Of a stretch of DNA of 43,044 nucleotides, positions 18,094-28,670 are shown piece after piece. Source of the stretch: Micromonospora sp. MW-13 (GTDB taxonomy: Bacteria > Actinomycetota > Actinomycetes > Mycobacteriales > Micromonosporaceae). The notes beneath the pieces are model-generated. The model worked only from the letters and a program-made list of their open reading frames with translations, did not search any database and was not told the DNA's origin. Numbering within the stretch: position 1 is the stretch's first letter; every line of letters begins with the position of its first letter. The stretch is taken from positions 1-43,044 of the forward strand of contig NZ_QKKX01000006.1 in assembly GCF_003434305.1 (NCBI RefSeq). The letters are read 5' to 3'. A program made the translations under genes and the position numbers.

Positions 18094-18633
18094 ATGTTCT
18101 TCCTCGCCGCTGAGGGTGGTGAGTCGACGCACAACCCGATCATCCCGATCTGGCAGGAGATCGTGGTTGGGTCCGTCGCCTTCGCCGTGCTCTGCTTCGT
18201 GCTGATGAAGTTCGTCTTCCCCCGCATGGAGCAGACGTTCCAGGCCCGGGTCGACGCGATCGAGGGTGGCATCAAGCGCGCCGAGGCCGCCCAGGCCGAG
18301 GCCAACCAGCTCCTCGACCAGTACCGCGCGCAGCTCGCCGAGGCGCGCACCGACGCCGCCCGGATCCGGGACGACGCCCGGGCCGACGCCGACGGCATCC
18401 GCCAGGACATCCTCGCCAAGGCGCGGGAGGAGTCCGACCGGATCATCGCGGCCGGCAAGGAGCAGCTCGCCGCCGAGCGGGCCACCATCGTGCGCGAGCT
18501 GCGCACGGAGGTCGGCACGATCGCGGTCGACCTGGCCAGCAAGATCGTCGGCGAGTCGCTGGCCGACGAGGCCCGCCGCAAGGGCACCGTCGACCGGTTC
18601 CTCAGCGGCCTCGAGAGCACGGGGGCCCGCTGA
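18094..18633 (+). CDS. atpF: F1Fo ATP synthase subunit b
   Basis: A 179-residue peripheral stalk subunit. One N-terminal membrane helix (~17-39) is followed by a long charged coiled coil rich in Ala, Glu and Arg, then DLASKIVGESL near the C-terminus. The ATG at 18094 follows GGGAGG. The stop overlaps the atpH start (TGATG). Confidence 0.95.
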   Translation: MFFLAAEGGESTHNPIIPIWQEIVVGSVAFAVLCFVLMKFVFPRMEQTFQARVDAIEGGIKRAEAAQAEANQLLDQYRAQLAEARTDAARIRDDARADADGIRQDILAKAREESDRIIAAGKEQLAAERATIVRELRTEVGTIAVDLASKIVGESLADEARRKGTVDRFLSGLESTGAR

Positions 18634-19454
18634 TGCAGGCCGCCAGCCGGGAGTCGTACCGGGCCGCGACCGAGCGCCTGGCGGCGTACGCGCGGGGTGC
18701 GGAGCCGTCGGCGGTGGCCGCCACCGCCGACGACCTGCTCGCCGTCGCCGGCCTGCTGGGGCGCGAGCCGCGGCTGCGCCGGGCGCTGTCCGACCCGGCC
18801 CGGCCGGGCGCTGACCGCGCCGCGCTGCTCGGCGACATGCTCCGGGGGAAGGTCGGCGCGGACGCGCTCGACCTGCTCTCCGGGCTGGTGTCCGGCCGGT
18901 GGTCGGCGCCGTCGGAGCTGCTCGACGGCACCGAGCGGCTGGGCGTGGAGGCGCTGCTGGCCAGCGCCGACGCGGCCGGTGAGCTGGGCGAGATCGAGGA
19001 CGAGCTGTTCCGCTTCGGCCAGGTGGTCGCCGGCCAGCCCGCGCTCTCCGCGGCGCTGTCCGACCCGGTCGCCCCGGTCGAGCAGCGGGCCGCGCTGGCC
19101 CGCGAGCTGTTGGCCGGCAAGTCCAGCCCGACCACCGTCCGCCTCGTCGAGGTGGCGCTGGGCGGGTTCGGCGGGCGGTCCTTCACCGGTTCGGTCACCC
19201 GGCTGGTCGAGCTCACCGCCGACCGGCGGGACCGGCAGGTCGCGTACGTGACCGTGGCGGCCCCGTTGAGTGACGAGGACGAGCACCGCCTCGGTGCCCG
19301 CCTCTCCGCGATGTACGGTCGAGAGGTTTCCGTCAAGCAGGCGGTCGACCCCTCGGTTCTCGGTGGCGCCAGCGTCCGGGTCGGTCCCGACCTGTACGAC
19401 GGCACCGTCCTGCGCCGCCTCAACGAGACCCGCAACGCGCTCGCGAAGCGCTGA
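18633..19454 (+). CDS. atpH: F1Fo ATP synthase subunit delta
   Basis: A 273-residue stator subunit linking b to the alpha3beta3 head. The length matches the long actinobacterial form (about 270) rather than the ~180 of E. coli. The C-terminal family signature SVLGGASVRVGPDLYDGTV, followed by a helix ending in NALAKR, is present. The start overlaps the atpF stop by one base, so the two are translationally coupled. Here b and delta are separate genes, unlike the b-delta fusion of mycobacteria. Confidence 0.94.
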   Translation: MQAASRESYRAATERLAAYARGAEPSAVAATADDLLAVAGLLGREPRLRRALSDPARPGADRAALLGDMLRGKVGADALDLLSGLVSGRWSAPSELLDGTERLGVEALLASADAAGELGEIEDELFRFGQVVAGQPALSAALSDPVAPVEQRAALARELLAGKSSPTTVRLVEVALGGFGGRSFTGSVTRLVELTADRRDRQVAYVTVAAPLSDEDEHRLGARLSAMYGREVSVKQAVDPSVLGGASVRVGPDLYDGTVLRRLNETRNALAKR

Positions 19455-19490
19455 CCGGCACCCGCTGGCACACCCCGCGAAGCGCCTGGA

Positions 19491-19558
19491 TTGACAGACG
19501 CCATTCGGACCGGTCGGTACTAGGTATCCCGGGCCCCTGATACTTAAGGAAGCAGAGG
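19491..19558 (+). promoter_or_regulatory. atpH-atpA gap with possible internal promoter
   Basis: The 104-bp gap is the longest inside the core operon. It contains a consensus -35 TTGACA at 19491-19496 and a TAGGTAT at 19521-19527. The spacing of 24 bp is too long for a standard sigma-A promoter, so function is doubtful. The atpA ribosome-binding site (AAGGAAG, 19546-19552) is clear. Confidence 0.3.
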
Positions 19559-21199
19559 ATGGCCGAGCTGACCATCTCGACGGAGGAGATCCGCGGCGCC
19601 CTGGAGCGCTACGTCTCCTCCTATTCGCCCGACGTCTCCCGCGAGGAGGTCGGCACCGTCGCCGACACCGGTGACGGCATCGCCCACGTCGAGGGTCTCC
19701 CCTCGACCATGACCAACGAGCTCCTGGAGTTCGAGGACGGCACGCTCGGCGTGGCGCTGAACCTCGACGTCCGGGAGATCGGTGTCGTCGTTCTCGGTGA
19801 CTCCGCGAAGCTCGAAGAGGGTCAGCGCGTCAAGCGCACCGGCCGGGTGCTCTCCGTGCCGGTCGGCGACGCCTTCCTCGGCCGCGTGGTCAACGCGCTC
19901 GGCCAGCCGATCGACGGCCTCGGCGACATCGCCAACGAGGGCTTCCGCGAGCTGGAGCTCCAGGCCCCGAACGTGATGGCCCGGCAGTCCGTGGACGAGC
20001 CGCTGCAGACCGGTATCAAGGCGATCGACGCCATGACCCCGATCGGCCGGGGCCAGCGGCAGCTGATCATCGGTGACCGGAAGACCGGCAAGACCACGGT
20101 CGCGCTGGACACCATCCTCAACCAGCGGGACAACTGGCGCTCCGGCGACCCGAAGAAGCAGGTCCGCTGCATCTACGTCGCCATCGGCCAGAAGGCCTCC
20201 ACGATCGCCTCGATCAAGGGCATCCTGGAGGAGGCGGGCGCGCTGGAGTACACCACCATCGTCGCCTCCCCGGCGTCCGACCCGGCCGGCTTCAAGTACC
20301 TGGCCCCGTACACCGGCTCGTCCATCGGGCAGCACTGGATGTACGGCGGCAAGCACGTCCTGATCGTCTTCGACGACCTGAGCAAGCAGGCCGAGGCGTA
20401 CCGGGCCGTGTCGCTGCTGCTGCGCCGCCCGCCGGGCCGCGAGGCGTACCCGGGTGACGTCTTCTACCTGCACTCCCGGCTGCTGGAGCGCTGCGCGAAG
20501 CTCTCCGACGAGCTGGGCGGCGGCTCGATGACCGGCCTGCCGATCATCGAGACGAAGGCCAACGACATCTCGGCCTTCATCCCGACCAACGTCATCTCCA
20601 TCACCGACGGCCAGATCTTCCTGGAGACCGACCTGTTCAACCAGGGCGTCCGGCCGGCGATCAACGTCGGCACCTCGGTCTCCCGGGTCGGCGGCGCCGC
20701 CCAGGTGAAGCCGATGAAGAAGGTCGCCGGCTCGCTGCGGCTGAACCTGGCCCAGTTCCGTGAGCTGGAGGCGTTCGCCGCCTTCGCCTCCGACCTGGAC
20801 AAGGCATCCCGGGCCCAGCTGGACCGCGGTTCCCGCCTGGTCGAGCTGCTCAAGCAGCCGAACTACTCGCCGTTCCCGGTGCAGGATCAGGTCGTCTCGG
20901 TCTGGGCCGGCACCGAGGGCAAGCTGGACGACATCCCCGTCGGCGAGGTGCGCCGCTTCGAGGGCGAGTTCCTCCAGTACCTGCGGCACAAGCACGAGGG
21001 CGTCCTCGCGGCGATCGCCGACAACAAGTGGGACGACGAGCTGATCGCCTCCCTCGACCAGGCGATCGTGAGCTTCAAGCAGATGTTCCTGGGCAAGGAG
21101 GACGAGCCCCGGATCAACGAGGCCCCGGCCAAGCCGCTGGAGGGCGAGGAGAACCGCGAGACGGTGACCCGCTACCGCGACAACGCCGAGAAGCAGTAG
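19559..21199 (+). CDS. atpA: F1Fo ATP synthase subunit alpha
   Basis: A 546-residue non-catalytic nucleotide-binding subunit of F1. The P-loop reads [14 protein letters not shown] and is followed by the Walker B-type [17 protein letters not shown]. The alpha signature [20 protein letters not shown] and the late SRVGGAAQ are present. The acidic C-terminal extension ending NAEKQ is usual in actinobacteria. Confidence 0.98.
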   Translation: MAELTISTEEIRGALERYVSSYSPDVSREEVGTVADTGDGIAHVEGLPSTMTNELLEFEDGTLGVALNLDVREIGVVVLGDSAKLEEGQRVKRTGRVLSVPVGDAFLGRVVNALGQPIDGLGDIANEGFRELELQAPNVMARQSVDEPLQTGIKAIDAMTPIGRGQRQLIIGDRKTGKTTVALDTILNQRDNWRSGDPKKQVRCIYVAIGQKASTIASIKGILEEAGALEYTTIVASPASDPAGFKYLAPYTGSSIGQHWMYGGKHVLIVFDDLSKQAEAYRAVSLLLRRPPGREAYPGDVFYLHSRLLERCAKLSDELGGGSMTGLPIIETKANDISAFIPTNVISITDGQIFLETDLFNQGVRPAINVGTSVSRVGGAAQVKPMKKVAGSLRLNLAQFRELEAFAAFASDLDKASRAQLDRGSRLVELLKQPNYSPFPVQDQVVSVWAGTEGKLDDIPVGEVRRFEGEFLQYLRHKHEGVLAAIADNKWDDELIASLDQAIVSFKQMFLGKEDEPRINEAPAKPLEGEENRETVTRYRDNAEKQ

Positions 21200-21208
21200 G
21201 GCTGACTC

Positions 21209-23589
<2,381 letters not shown>

Positions 23590-23605
23590 AAGATCGCCAC
23601 ACCCG

Positions 23606-23641
23606 CGAGGACCGTCCCGGTGACGACCGGGGCGGTCCTCG
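23606..23641 (+). terminator. Hairpin terminator after atpD
   Basis: A 14-15-bp stem (23606-23620 with 23627-23641, one G-U-type mismatch) and a six-base loop lie 16 bp after the atpD stop. It separates atpD from the LCP gene and atpC. Confidence 0.8.
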
Positions 23642-23805
23642 TTCACCTACAGGCCCTATGATCTCCGCTGTCCGGTTGCCGGGCCGGTGGTTGCGTCGTG
23701 GGCGAGGTACCGTCGATCCACGCCGTCCCCCCGGACGAGTGACAATCGTTGCAACTTTTTCGGCTGCGTGCGCCCGTCTCCTCTTCGTGGGCGTGACGAA
23801 CGGAG

Positions 23806-24951
23806 ATGCTCGTGGGTAAGGCCGGCAAGGGCGGCAGGAAGAAGCCGTCGATATGGTCGGGCGTGCCGAGGTGGGCGCGGGTGTGCACGGTCTTCGGCGC
23901 CGTGCTCATGCTGCTCAGCGGCGCGGTGCTGGTGGGGTACGAGGCGCTGCTGTCCCGGTACGAGGGCGCGGTCGGCAAGGGCGACCTGTTCGGCGACCAG
24001 GCCGCGGGCGCCCAGGAGCGCAAGAGCGACATCAAGGGCCCGCTCAACATCCTGCTGGTGGGCATCGACCCGCGTGATCCGGAGACCCCGCCGCTGGCGG
24101 ACTCGGTCATGGTGCTGCACGTGCCGGCCGAGCTGGACCGGGCGTACCTCTTCTCGCTGCCCCGCGACCTGCGGGTCGAGATCCCGAGGTTCAGCAAGGC
24201 GGAGTTCCACGGCGGCACCGACAAGCTCAACGCCGCGATGTCGTACGGCAGCCGGGTGCCGGGGCAGAACCCGGACGCCGCCCGAGGCTTCGAGCTGCTG
24301 GCCAAGACCGTGCAGCAGGTGACCGGGATCGAGCGGTTCGACGCCGGCGCGATCATCAACTTCACCGGCTTCCAGAAGATCGTGGACGCGATGGGCGGCG
24401 TCGACATGTACATCGAGCGCGAGGTGCGCTCCGAGCACCGCGAGCCGAGCGGGGTGCACCGCAAGGGCAACCCGCACGGCGAGGGGTACGTCGGCCCCCA
24501 GGCGGTCTACAAGAAGGGCAACCAGCACCTCAGCGGCTGGCAGGCGCTCGACTACGTCCGGCAGCGGTACCCGAAGAACGGCGTTCCGGACGCCGACTAC
24601 GGCCGGCAGCGGCACCAGCAGCAGTTCATCAAGGCGATGGTCGACCAGGCGTTCAGCGCCGACGTGGTGACCAGCCCGATCAAGCTGGACAAGGTGATCC
24701 GGGCCGCCGGTCAGTCGCTGATCTTCAACGGCCGGGGCAACAGCGTGATCGACTTCGCGATCGCCCTCAAGGCCATCCGCTCCGACAACGTCGAGCTGAT
24801 CAAGCTGCCGGGGGAGAACATCGGCACCGGGTCGGCGTACCGGGGGGAGCGGCTGCGGCCCGAGGCCGAGGACTTCTTCACCGCCCTGGAGAAGGAGCAA
24901 CTGGACGCGTTCCTACTGGAGCATCCGGACTTCCGCAACAAGACCAAGTAG
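23806..24951 (+). CDS. LCP (LytR-CpsA-Psr) family cell-wall glycopolymer ligase
   Basis: A 381-residue membrane-anchored protein. A basic cytoplasmic N-terminus precedes one helix (~24-46). The extracytoplasmic LCP domain has ILLVGIDPRD, ADSVMVLHV, LFSLPRDLRVEIP, DKLNAAMSYG and the basic substrate-binding run QRYPKNGVPDADYGRQRHQQ. LCP proteins transfer teichoic acids, arabinogalactan or other glycopolymers from lipid carriers onto peptidoglycan. No LytR_C domain is present. The gene sits between atpD and atpC but is bracketed by terminators, so it is probably its own unit. The ATG at 23806 is chosen; the GTG at 23812 is an alternative. The 216-bp upstream gap holds the atpD terminator and an AT-richer stretch (23740-23765) that may carry its promoter. 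Confidence 0.93.
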   Translation: MLVGKAGKGGRKKPSIWSGVPRWARVCTVFGAVLMLLSGAVLVGYEALLSRYEGAVGKGDLFGDQAAGAQERKSDIKGPLNILLVGIDPRDPETPPLADSVMVLHVPAELDRAYLFSLPRDLRVEIPRFSKAEFHGGTDKLNAAMSYGSRVPGQNPDAARGFELLAKTVQQVTGIERFDAGAIINFTGFQKIVDAMGGVDMYIEREVRSEHREPSGVHRKGNPHGEGYVGPQAVYKKGNQHLSGWQALDYVRQRYPKNGVPDADYGRQRHQQQFIKAMVDQAFSADVVTSPIKLDKVIRAAGQSLIFNGRGNSVIDFAIALKAIRSDNVELIKLPGENIGTGSAYRGERLRPEAEDFFTALEKEQLDAFLLEHPDFRNKTK

Positions 24952-24973
24952 TGCCCCGGCGGCGCGGTCCGGG

Positions 24974-25002
24974 CGCGGGTGGCGTAGCTTACGCCACCCG
25001 CG
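24974..25002 (+). terminator. Hairpin terminator after the LCP gene
   Basis: A perfect 13-bp stem (24974-24986 with 24990-25002) and a three-base loop lie 22 bp after the LCP stop. Confidence 0.8.
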
Positions 25003-25026
25003 TTCGGTGCCCACGGGTGGCGCGAC

Positions 25027-25032
25027 TAGACT
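25027..25032 (+). promoter_or_regulatory. -10 box for atpC
   Basis: TAGACT lies 33 bp before the atpC GTG and directly after the LCP terminator, giving a short leader that includes the AAGGAG ribosome-binding site (25055-25060). Confidence 0.55.
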
Positions 25033-25065
25033 TTCGACAATCCGCCGCCGCAGCAAGGAGACAGC

Positions 25066-25350
25066 GTGGCACAGCAGCTTCACGTCGAGCTCGTAGCCGT
25101 CGAGGAGAAGGTCTGGTCCGGTGAGGCCGAGATGGTCGTCGCCCGGACGACCGAGGGTGAGCTGGGCGTGCTGCCGGGGCACGCGCCCCTGCTGGGCCAG
25201 CTCGCCGAGCCCGGCCAGGTCCGGATCAAGCTTCCCGGTGGCGAGCAGGTCTCGTACGAGGTGGCCGGCGGTTTCCTCTCGGTGAGCAGCGAGGGCGTCA
25301 CCGTGCTGGCCGAGAGCGCCACCCCGGTCTCCGCCGCGCAGAGCCGCTGA
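25066..25350 (+). CDS. atpC: F1Fo ATP synthase subunit epsilon (short form)
   Basis: A 94-residue epsilon subunit comprising the N-terminal beta-sandwich: [43 protein letters not shown] and the [20 protein letters not shown] strands. The C-terminal helical hairpin of the ~135-residue E. coli or Bacillus protein, which inhibits ATP hydrolysis, is missing. Only [11 protein letters not shown] follows the sandwich. The gene has its own promoter, apart from the rest of the operon. The downstream DUF2550 gene begins 12 bp later. Confidence 0.95.
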   Translation: MAQQLHVELVAVEEKVWSGEAEMVVARTTEGELGVLPGHAPLLGQLAEPGQVRIKLPGGEQVSYEVAGGFLSVSSEGVTVLAESATPVSAAQSR

Positions 25351-25362
25351 GCCGACCCGTCG

Positions 25363-25818
25363 ATGGAGATCGTGGAGGGGATCGGGATCGGCTTCGCCGC
25401 CGTGCTCGCCGCTCTGCTGATCCTGTTCGTCCGGCGGGCGCTGGTCACCCGCACCGGCGGGATCATCCGGCTCAGCGTCCGGGTCACCACGATGCTCGAC
25501 GGCCGGGGCTGGTCGCCCGGTTTCGGGCGGTTCGCGGGCGACGAGCTCCGGTGGTACCGGATGTTCTCCTTCGCCCTGCGACCCAAGCGGGTGCTGTCCC
25601 GCAAGGCCCTGGCGGTGGAGCGCCGGCGACTGCCCGAGGGGCAGGAGCGCCTCTCCATGCCGGCCGACTGGGTGATCCTGCGGTGTACCAGTCAACACGC
25701 CCCGGTGGAGATCGCCATGGCCCGGTCCACCGTAACCGGCTTCCTCTCCTGGCTCGAGGCCGCCCCTCCCGGGGCGGCCTCGCCGCGTCTGGCGTCCCAG
25801 GACTGGCCCGCCGCCTGA
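25363..25818 (+). CDS. DUF2550 family membrane-anchored protein
   Basis: A 151-residue protein with one N-terminal membrane helix (~7-25) and a cytoplasmic basic domain (RWYRMFSFALRPKRVLSRKALAVERRR). A DUF2550 protein directly after atpC is a conserved actinobacterial arrangement. Function is unknown. It follows atpC by 12 bp and is almost certainly co-transcribed with it. Confidence 0.85.
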   Translation: MEIVEGIGIGFAAVLAALLILFVRRALVTRTGGIIRLSVRVTTMLDGRGWSPGFGRFAGDELRWYRMFSFALRPKRVLSRKALAVERRRLPEGQERLSMPADWVILRCTSQHAPVEIAMARSTVTGFLSWLEAAPPGAASPRLASQDWPAA

Positions 25819-25863
25819 CCCGGGCAGCCCCCGTCGGGAGGGCCGGGCTGCCCGCCAAGGGCG

Positions 25864-26451
25864 TCAGCGCACCGGGCGGCGGCAGTGGTAGACCAGCGCC
25901 GGCGGCACGTTGAGCCAGACCGTCCGACCCACCACCACCTCCTCGAACCGGTTCTCCAGCAGCCGATGGAACCGCCGTGCCGGCGGGGTGGGCAGCGCGT
26001 GCCGGTAGGCGAACGTCGTGAACACCCCCGCCGGGCCCAGCCCGGCGAGCACCCCGTCCAGCACGGCCCGCTGCCGTTCGGCAGCGAACGCCGCCCACGG
26101 CAGGCCGCTGATCACCACGTCGGCGTACGGGTGGCCCCGGTCCGCCAGCAGACTGCCGAGCGCCGCGGCGTCGCCGCGTACCACCTCCACCCCCGGGTGC
26201 CGCCGGGCGAGCCGGTCGGCGAACTCCAGGTTCAGCTCGATCGCCAGATGGTGGCCCCGTCCGTCCAGCCGCTGCTGCACGGCCCGGGTGAACGCCCCGG
26301 TGCCGGGCCCCAGTTCGGCCACCACCGGGTGCCCCGTCCGGGGCACCGGCGCGGTGACGTCCCGGGCCAGGGCCGGCCCGCTGGGAAGTATCGCCCCCAC
26401 GACGCGTGGGTGCCGGACGAACTGGCTCAGGAAGGCGGGCGCGTCGGTCAT
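25864..26451 (-). CDS. Class I SAM-dependent methyltransferase, phospholipid N-methyltransferase-like
   Basis: A 195-residue Rossmann methyltransferase. VVAELGPGTGAFTRAV is the SAM-binding motif I, AIELNLEFADRLARR follows as motif II, and VVISGLPWAAF is the motif IV region. The N-terminal FLSQFVRHPRVVGAILPSGP resembles PmtA-type phospholipid methyltransferases and KsgA-like relatives. The substrate is not determined. The ATG at 26451 lacks a ribosome-binding site, but TAGCCT (minus strand, 26460-26465) lies 8 bp upstream, suggesting a leaderless mRNA. It diverges from the sensor kinase gene. Confidence 0.83.
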   Translation of the reverse strand: MTDAPAFLSQFVRHPRVVGAILPSGPALARDVTAPVPRTGHPVVAELGPGTGAFTRAVQQRLDGRGHHLAIELNLEFADRLARRHPGVEVVRGDAAALGSLLADRGHPYADVVISGLPWAAFAAERQRAVLDGVLAGLGPAGVFTTFAYRHALPTPPARRFHRLLENRFEEVVVGRTVWLNVPPALVYHCRRPVR

Positions 26452-26473
26452 GTCGCCCGAGGCTAGGGCGGGT

Positions 26474-26603
26474 TCCTGCCGGCGACGTCCTGCCGGCGGT
26501 CGGTGCCACGTCCTGCCGGCGGTCGCCGCGGTGGCCGGCCGGAGGAGCGCGGCGGGCCGGTGCGCCGGCCACCCGGAGGAGGGCCGGCGGCCACCGGGAG
26601 GAG
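26474..26603. repeat. Two sets of direct repeats in the divergent methyltransferase/kinase promoter region
   Basis: Set 1: ACGTCCTGCCGGCGGTCG occurs exactly at 26485-26502 and 26508-26525, with a partial copy (TCCTGCCGGCG) at 26474-26484. Set 2: a 15-bp unit ending CGGAGGAG or GGGAGGAG and starting GGCC occurs at 26533-26547, 26567-26581 and 26589-26603. All lie between the -10 boxes of the two divergent genes, where a regulator such as the encoded response regulator could bind. Confidence 0.6.
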
Positions 26604-26625
26604 CGGTCGGGGCGGGCTGGCTCCG

Positions 26626-26631
26626 TATGGT
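26626..26631 (+). promoter_or_regulatory. -10 box for a probably leaderless sensor kinase transcript
   Basis: TATGGT (TANNNT) ends 6 bp before the GTG at 26638. No ribosome-binding site directly precedes that GTG, which fits a leaderless mRNA. Confidence 0.55.
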
Positions 26632-26637
26632 GGCCGG

Positions 26638-27810
26638 GTGGAGGACCGACGCGGCTGGTGGCCGGAGCTGCTGCTCGGCGTGGTCGTGGCCGGGCTGGGG
26701 CTGGCGAGCACGTGGCTCAGCCCGCAGGGCGTGACGCGCGGGGGCTGGGCCGGCCTGATCGCCGTCCTGGCCGGGCTGGGCCTGATCGGCGTGCGCCGCC
26801 TGCCGTGGCTGGTCCTGGTCGGCGAGTGCGCGCTGATGATGGCGGCCGACACGGTCACCGTCAACGGCTCCGGTATCGCGCAGTTGGCGGCGGCGCTCGC
26901 GCTCGGCTTCGTCGCCTACCAGGCCGGCTGGCCGGCCACCGCCGCCGCGTTCCTGCTCCTCCTCGCGGCGACCGTGGCCGACGTCCGCAACCTCGGTGAC
27001 TCCGGGACGCTCTCCGGCAGCCTGGGCATGCTGCGGCTGGCCATGCTGGTCGGCGCGGTTGCCGCGCCGGTGGCCTTCGGCCGGTACCTGCGCGGCGTGC
27101 GGGGCACGGCCCGGATCGCCGAGGAGCGGGCCCGGGACGCCGAGGCGCGCCAGGAGATCCAGACCCGGGCGGCCCGGCTGGCCGAGCGGGCCGCCATCGC
27201 CCGCGACCTGCACGACATCGTCGCCCACCACGTCGCCGCCATCGCGCTGCGCGCGGGTTCGGCCCGCTACGCCGTGCAGCAGACCGGCAGCACGGACGAG
27301 GCGGTGCTTGCCCTCGGCGAGCTGCGGGACACCGCCGGGCAGGTGCTGGACGAGCTGCGGGAGTTGCTGGAGGTGCTGCGCGACCCGGAGGCCGTCGAGC
27401 CGGGCGGCTCGCAGGTCGAGCCCGAGCAGATGATCCGTGACGCCGAGCGGCGGGTGCGGGAGGCCGGGATCGCGGTCCGGGTGACCGTCTCGGCCGCGCT
27501 CGCCGCCGCGCCACTGGTGGTCCGCACGACGGCGGCCCGGGTGGTGCGGGAGTCGCTGACCAACACGCTCAAGCACGCCGGGTCGGGCGCGCTCGCCTCG
27601 GTCGACGTCCGCGCCGGCGACGGAGCCCTGCTGATCGTGGTACGGGACAGCGGACCGGTCCGGCCCCGGCCCGCGTTGCCCCCGTCCGGCTACGGGCTGA
27701 GCGGCATGCGGGAGCGGGTCGGTCTGCTCGGGGGCACGCTCACCGCCGCGGCCACGTCGAGCGGAGGATGGCAGGTTCGGGTCACGTTACCGATCAGGGA
27801 GAGCGGATGA
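26638..27810 (+). CDS. NarL/DesK-type sensor histidine kinase
   Basis: A 390-residue integral membrane kinase. Five to six hydrophobic segments fill residues ~8-155 with no large extracellular loop, so it likely senses a membrane or intramembrane signal. A coiled-coil linker (RIAEERARDAEARQEIQTRA) leads to the HisKA_3 dimerisation box AAIARDLHDIVAHHVAAIAL, with phospho-acceptor H192. The HATPase domain has RVVRESLTNTLKHAG (N box) and GYGLSGMRERVGLLGG (G box). The GTG start is supported by the TATGGT -10 just upstream. The stop overlaps the response regulator ATG, so the two form a coupled two-component system. The signal is unknown. Confidence 0.93.
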   Translation: MEDRRGWWPELLLGVVVAGLGLASTWLSPQGVTRGGWAGLIAVLAGLGLIGVRRLPWLVLVGECALMMAADTVTVNGSGIAQLAAALALGFVAYQAGWPATAAAFLLLLAATVADVRNLGDSGTLSGSLGMLRLAMLVGAVAAPVAFGRYLRGVRGTARIAEERARDAEARQEIQTRAARLAERAAIARDLHDIVAHHVAAIALRAGSARYAVQQTGSTDEAVLALGELRDTAGQVLDELRELLEVLRDPEAVEPGGSQVEPEQMIRDAERRVREAGIAVRVTVSAALAAAPLVVRTTAARVVRESLTNTLKHAGSGALASVDVRAGDGALLIVVRDSGPVRPRPALPPSGYGLSGMRERVGLLGGTLTAAATSSGGWQVRVTLPIRESG

Positions 27811-28505
27811 TCAGGGTGCTCGTCGTGGACGACCAGGCGTTGGTCCGGGCCGGTGTCGGCCTGCTGCTGCGCACGGCGGGGGGCTTCGAGGTGGTCGGCG
27901 AGGCGGGCGACGGCCTGGAGGCGGTCCGACTCGCCGAGCGGCTGCGCCCGGACGTGGTGCTGATGGACCTGCGGATGCCGCGCCTCGACGGCATCGGGGC
28001 GACCCGCCGGATCGTGGACCGGCAGCCGGGCGTGCGGGTGCTGGCGCTCACCACCTTCGCCGACGACGCGAACGTCTATGGCGCGCTGGGTGCCGGCGCG
28101 ATCGGCTACCTGGTCAAGGACGGCGAGCCGGAGGAGCTGATCGACGCGGTCCGACGGGCCATGCGGGGCGAGCCGCTGCTCGCCCCGCCGGTGCTGTCGC
28201 GGATCGTCCGGCGGGCGATTGCCGCTCACGACCAGGAGCACCGCCCCGCGGTCCGCTCGCCGGGGCCGGAGCTGCGGCTGCTCAGTCATCGGGAGCGCGA
28301 GGTTCTCGCGCTCGTCGGGGCCGGGCTGTCGAACGCCGAGATCGGTACCCGGCTGCATCTGGGCATCACCACGGTCAAGACCCACGTCTCGGCCGCGATG
28401 GAGAAGCTCGACCTGCGCAACCGGGTGCAGGCCGCCGTGGTCGCCCACCGCTTCGGCCTGGTCGACGACGACTTCAACCCGGTCGCCGACCCCGACGCAC
28501 ACTGA
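27807..28505 (+). CDS. NarL/LuxR-family response regulator
   Basis: A 232-residue partner of the upstream kinase. The receiver domain has acidic residues in VLVVDDQALVR, phospho-acceptor D54 in LMDLRMPRLDG, the Thr in LALTTFADD, and Lys in YLVKDGEPEEL. The LuxR helix-turn-helix is LSHREREVLALVGAGLSNAEI and ITTVKTHVSAAMEKL. The start overlaps the kinase stop (ATGA). It may bind the direct repeats upstream of the kinase, which is an inference. Confidence 0.94.
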   Translation: MIRVLVVDDQALVRAGVGLLLRTAGGFEVVGEAGDGLEAVRLAERLRPDVVLMDLRMPRLDGIGATRRIVDRQPGVRVLALTTFADDANVYGALGAGAIGYLVKDGEPEELIDAVRRAMRGEPLLAPPVLSRIVRRAIAAHDQEHRPAVRSPGPELRLLSHREREVLALVGAGLSNAEIGTRLHLGITTVKTHVSAAMEKLDLRNRVQAAVVAHRFGLVDDDFNPVADPDAH

Positions 28506-28670
28506 GCCGGTCTCCTTCCTCCGCTCCGGGCGTCGGGTTCCCCGGCGGCCCGCCACGGTGGGCGTCGCGGTTGGCCGGGGCGGTCCCTAGGGGGCGGACC
28601 GGCCAGCAGGAGGAGCCAGGACGGCCGCTGGTAGGACGACCGGGCGGCGCCGTCGGGCGACAGTGGCTCG

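Noticed and set aside
19491..19527. Consensus TTGACA as a strong internal atpA promoter
   Set aside because: No -10 box at 16-19 bp; the nearest candidate is 24 bp away. Kept only as a low-confidence feature.
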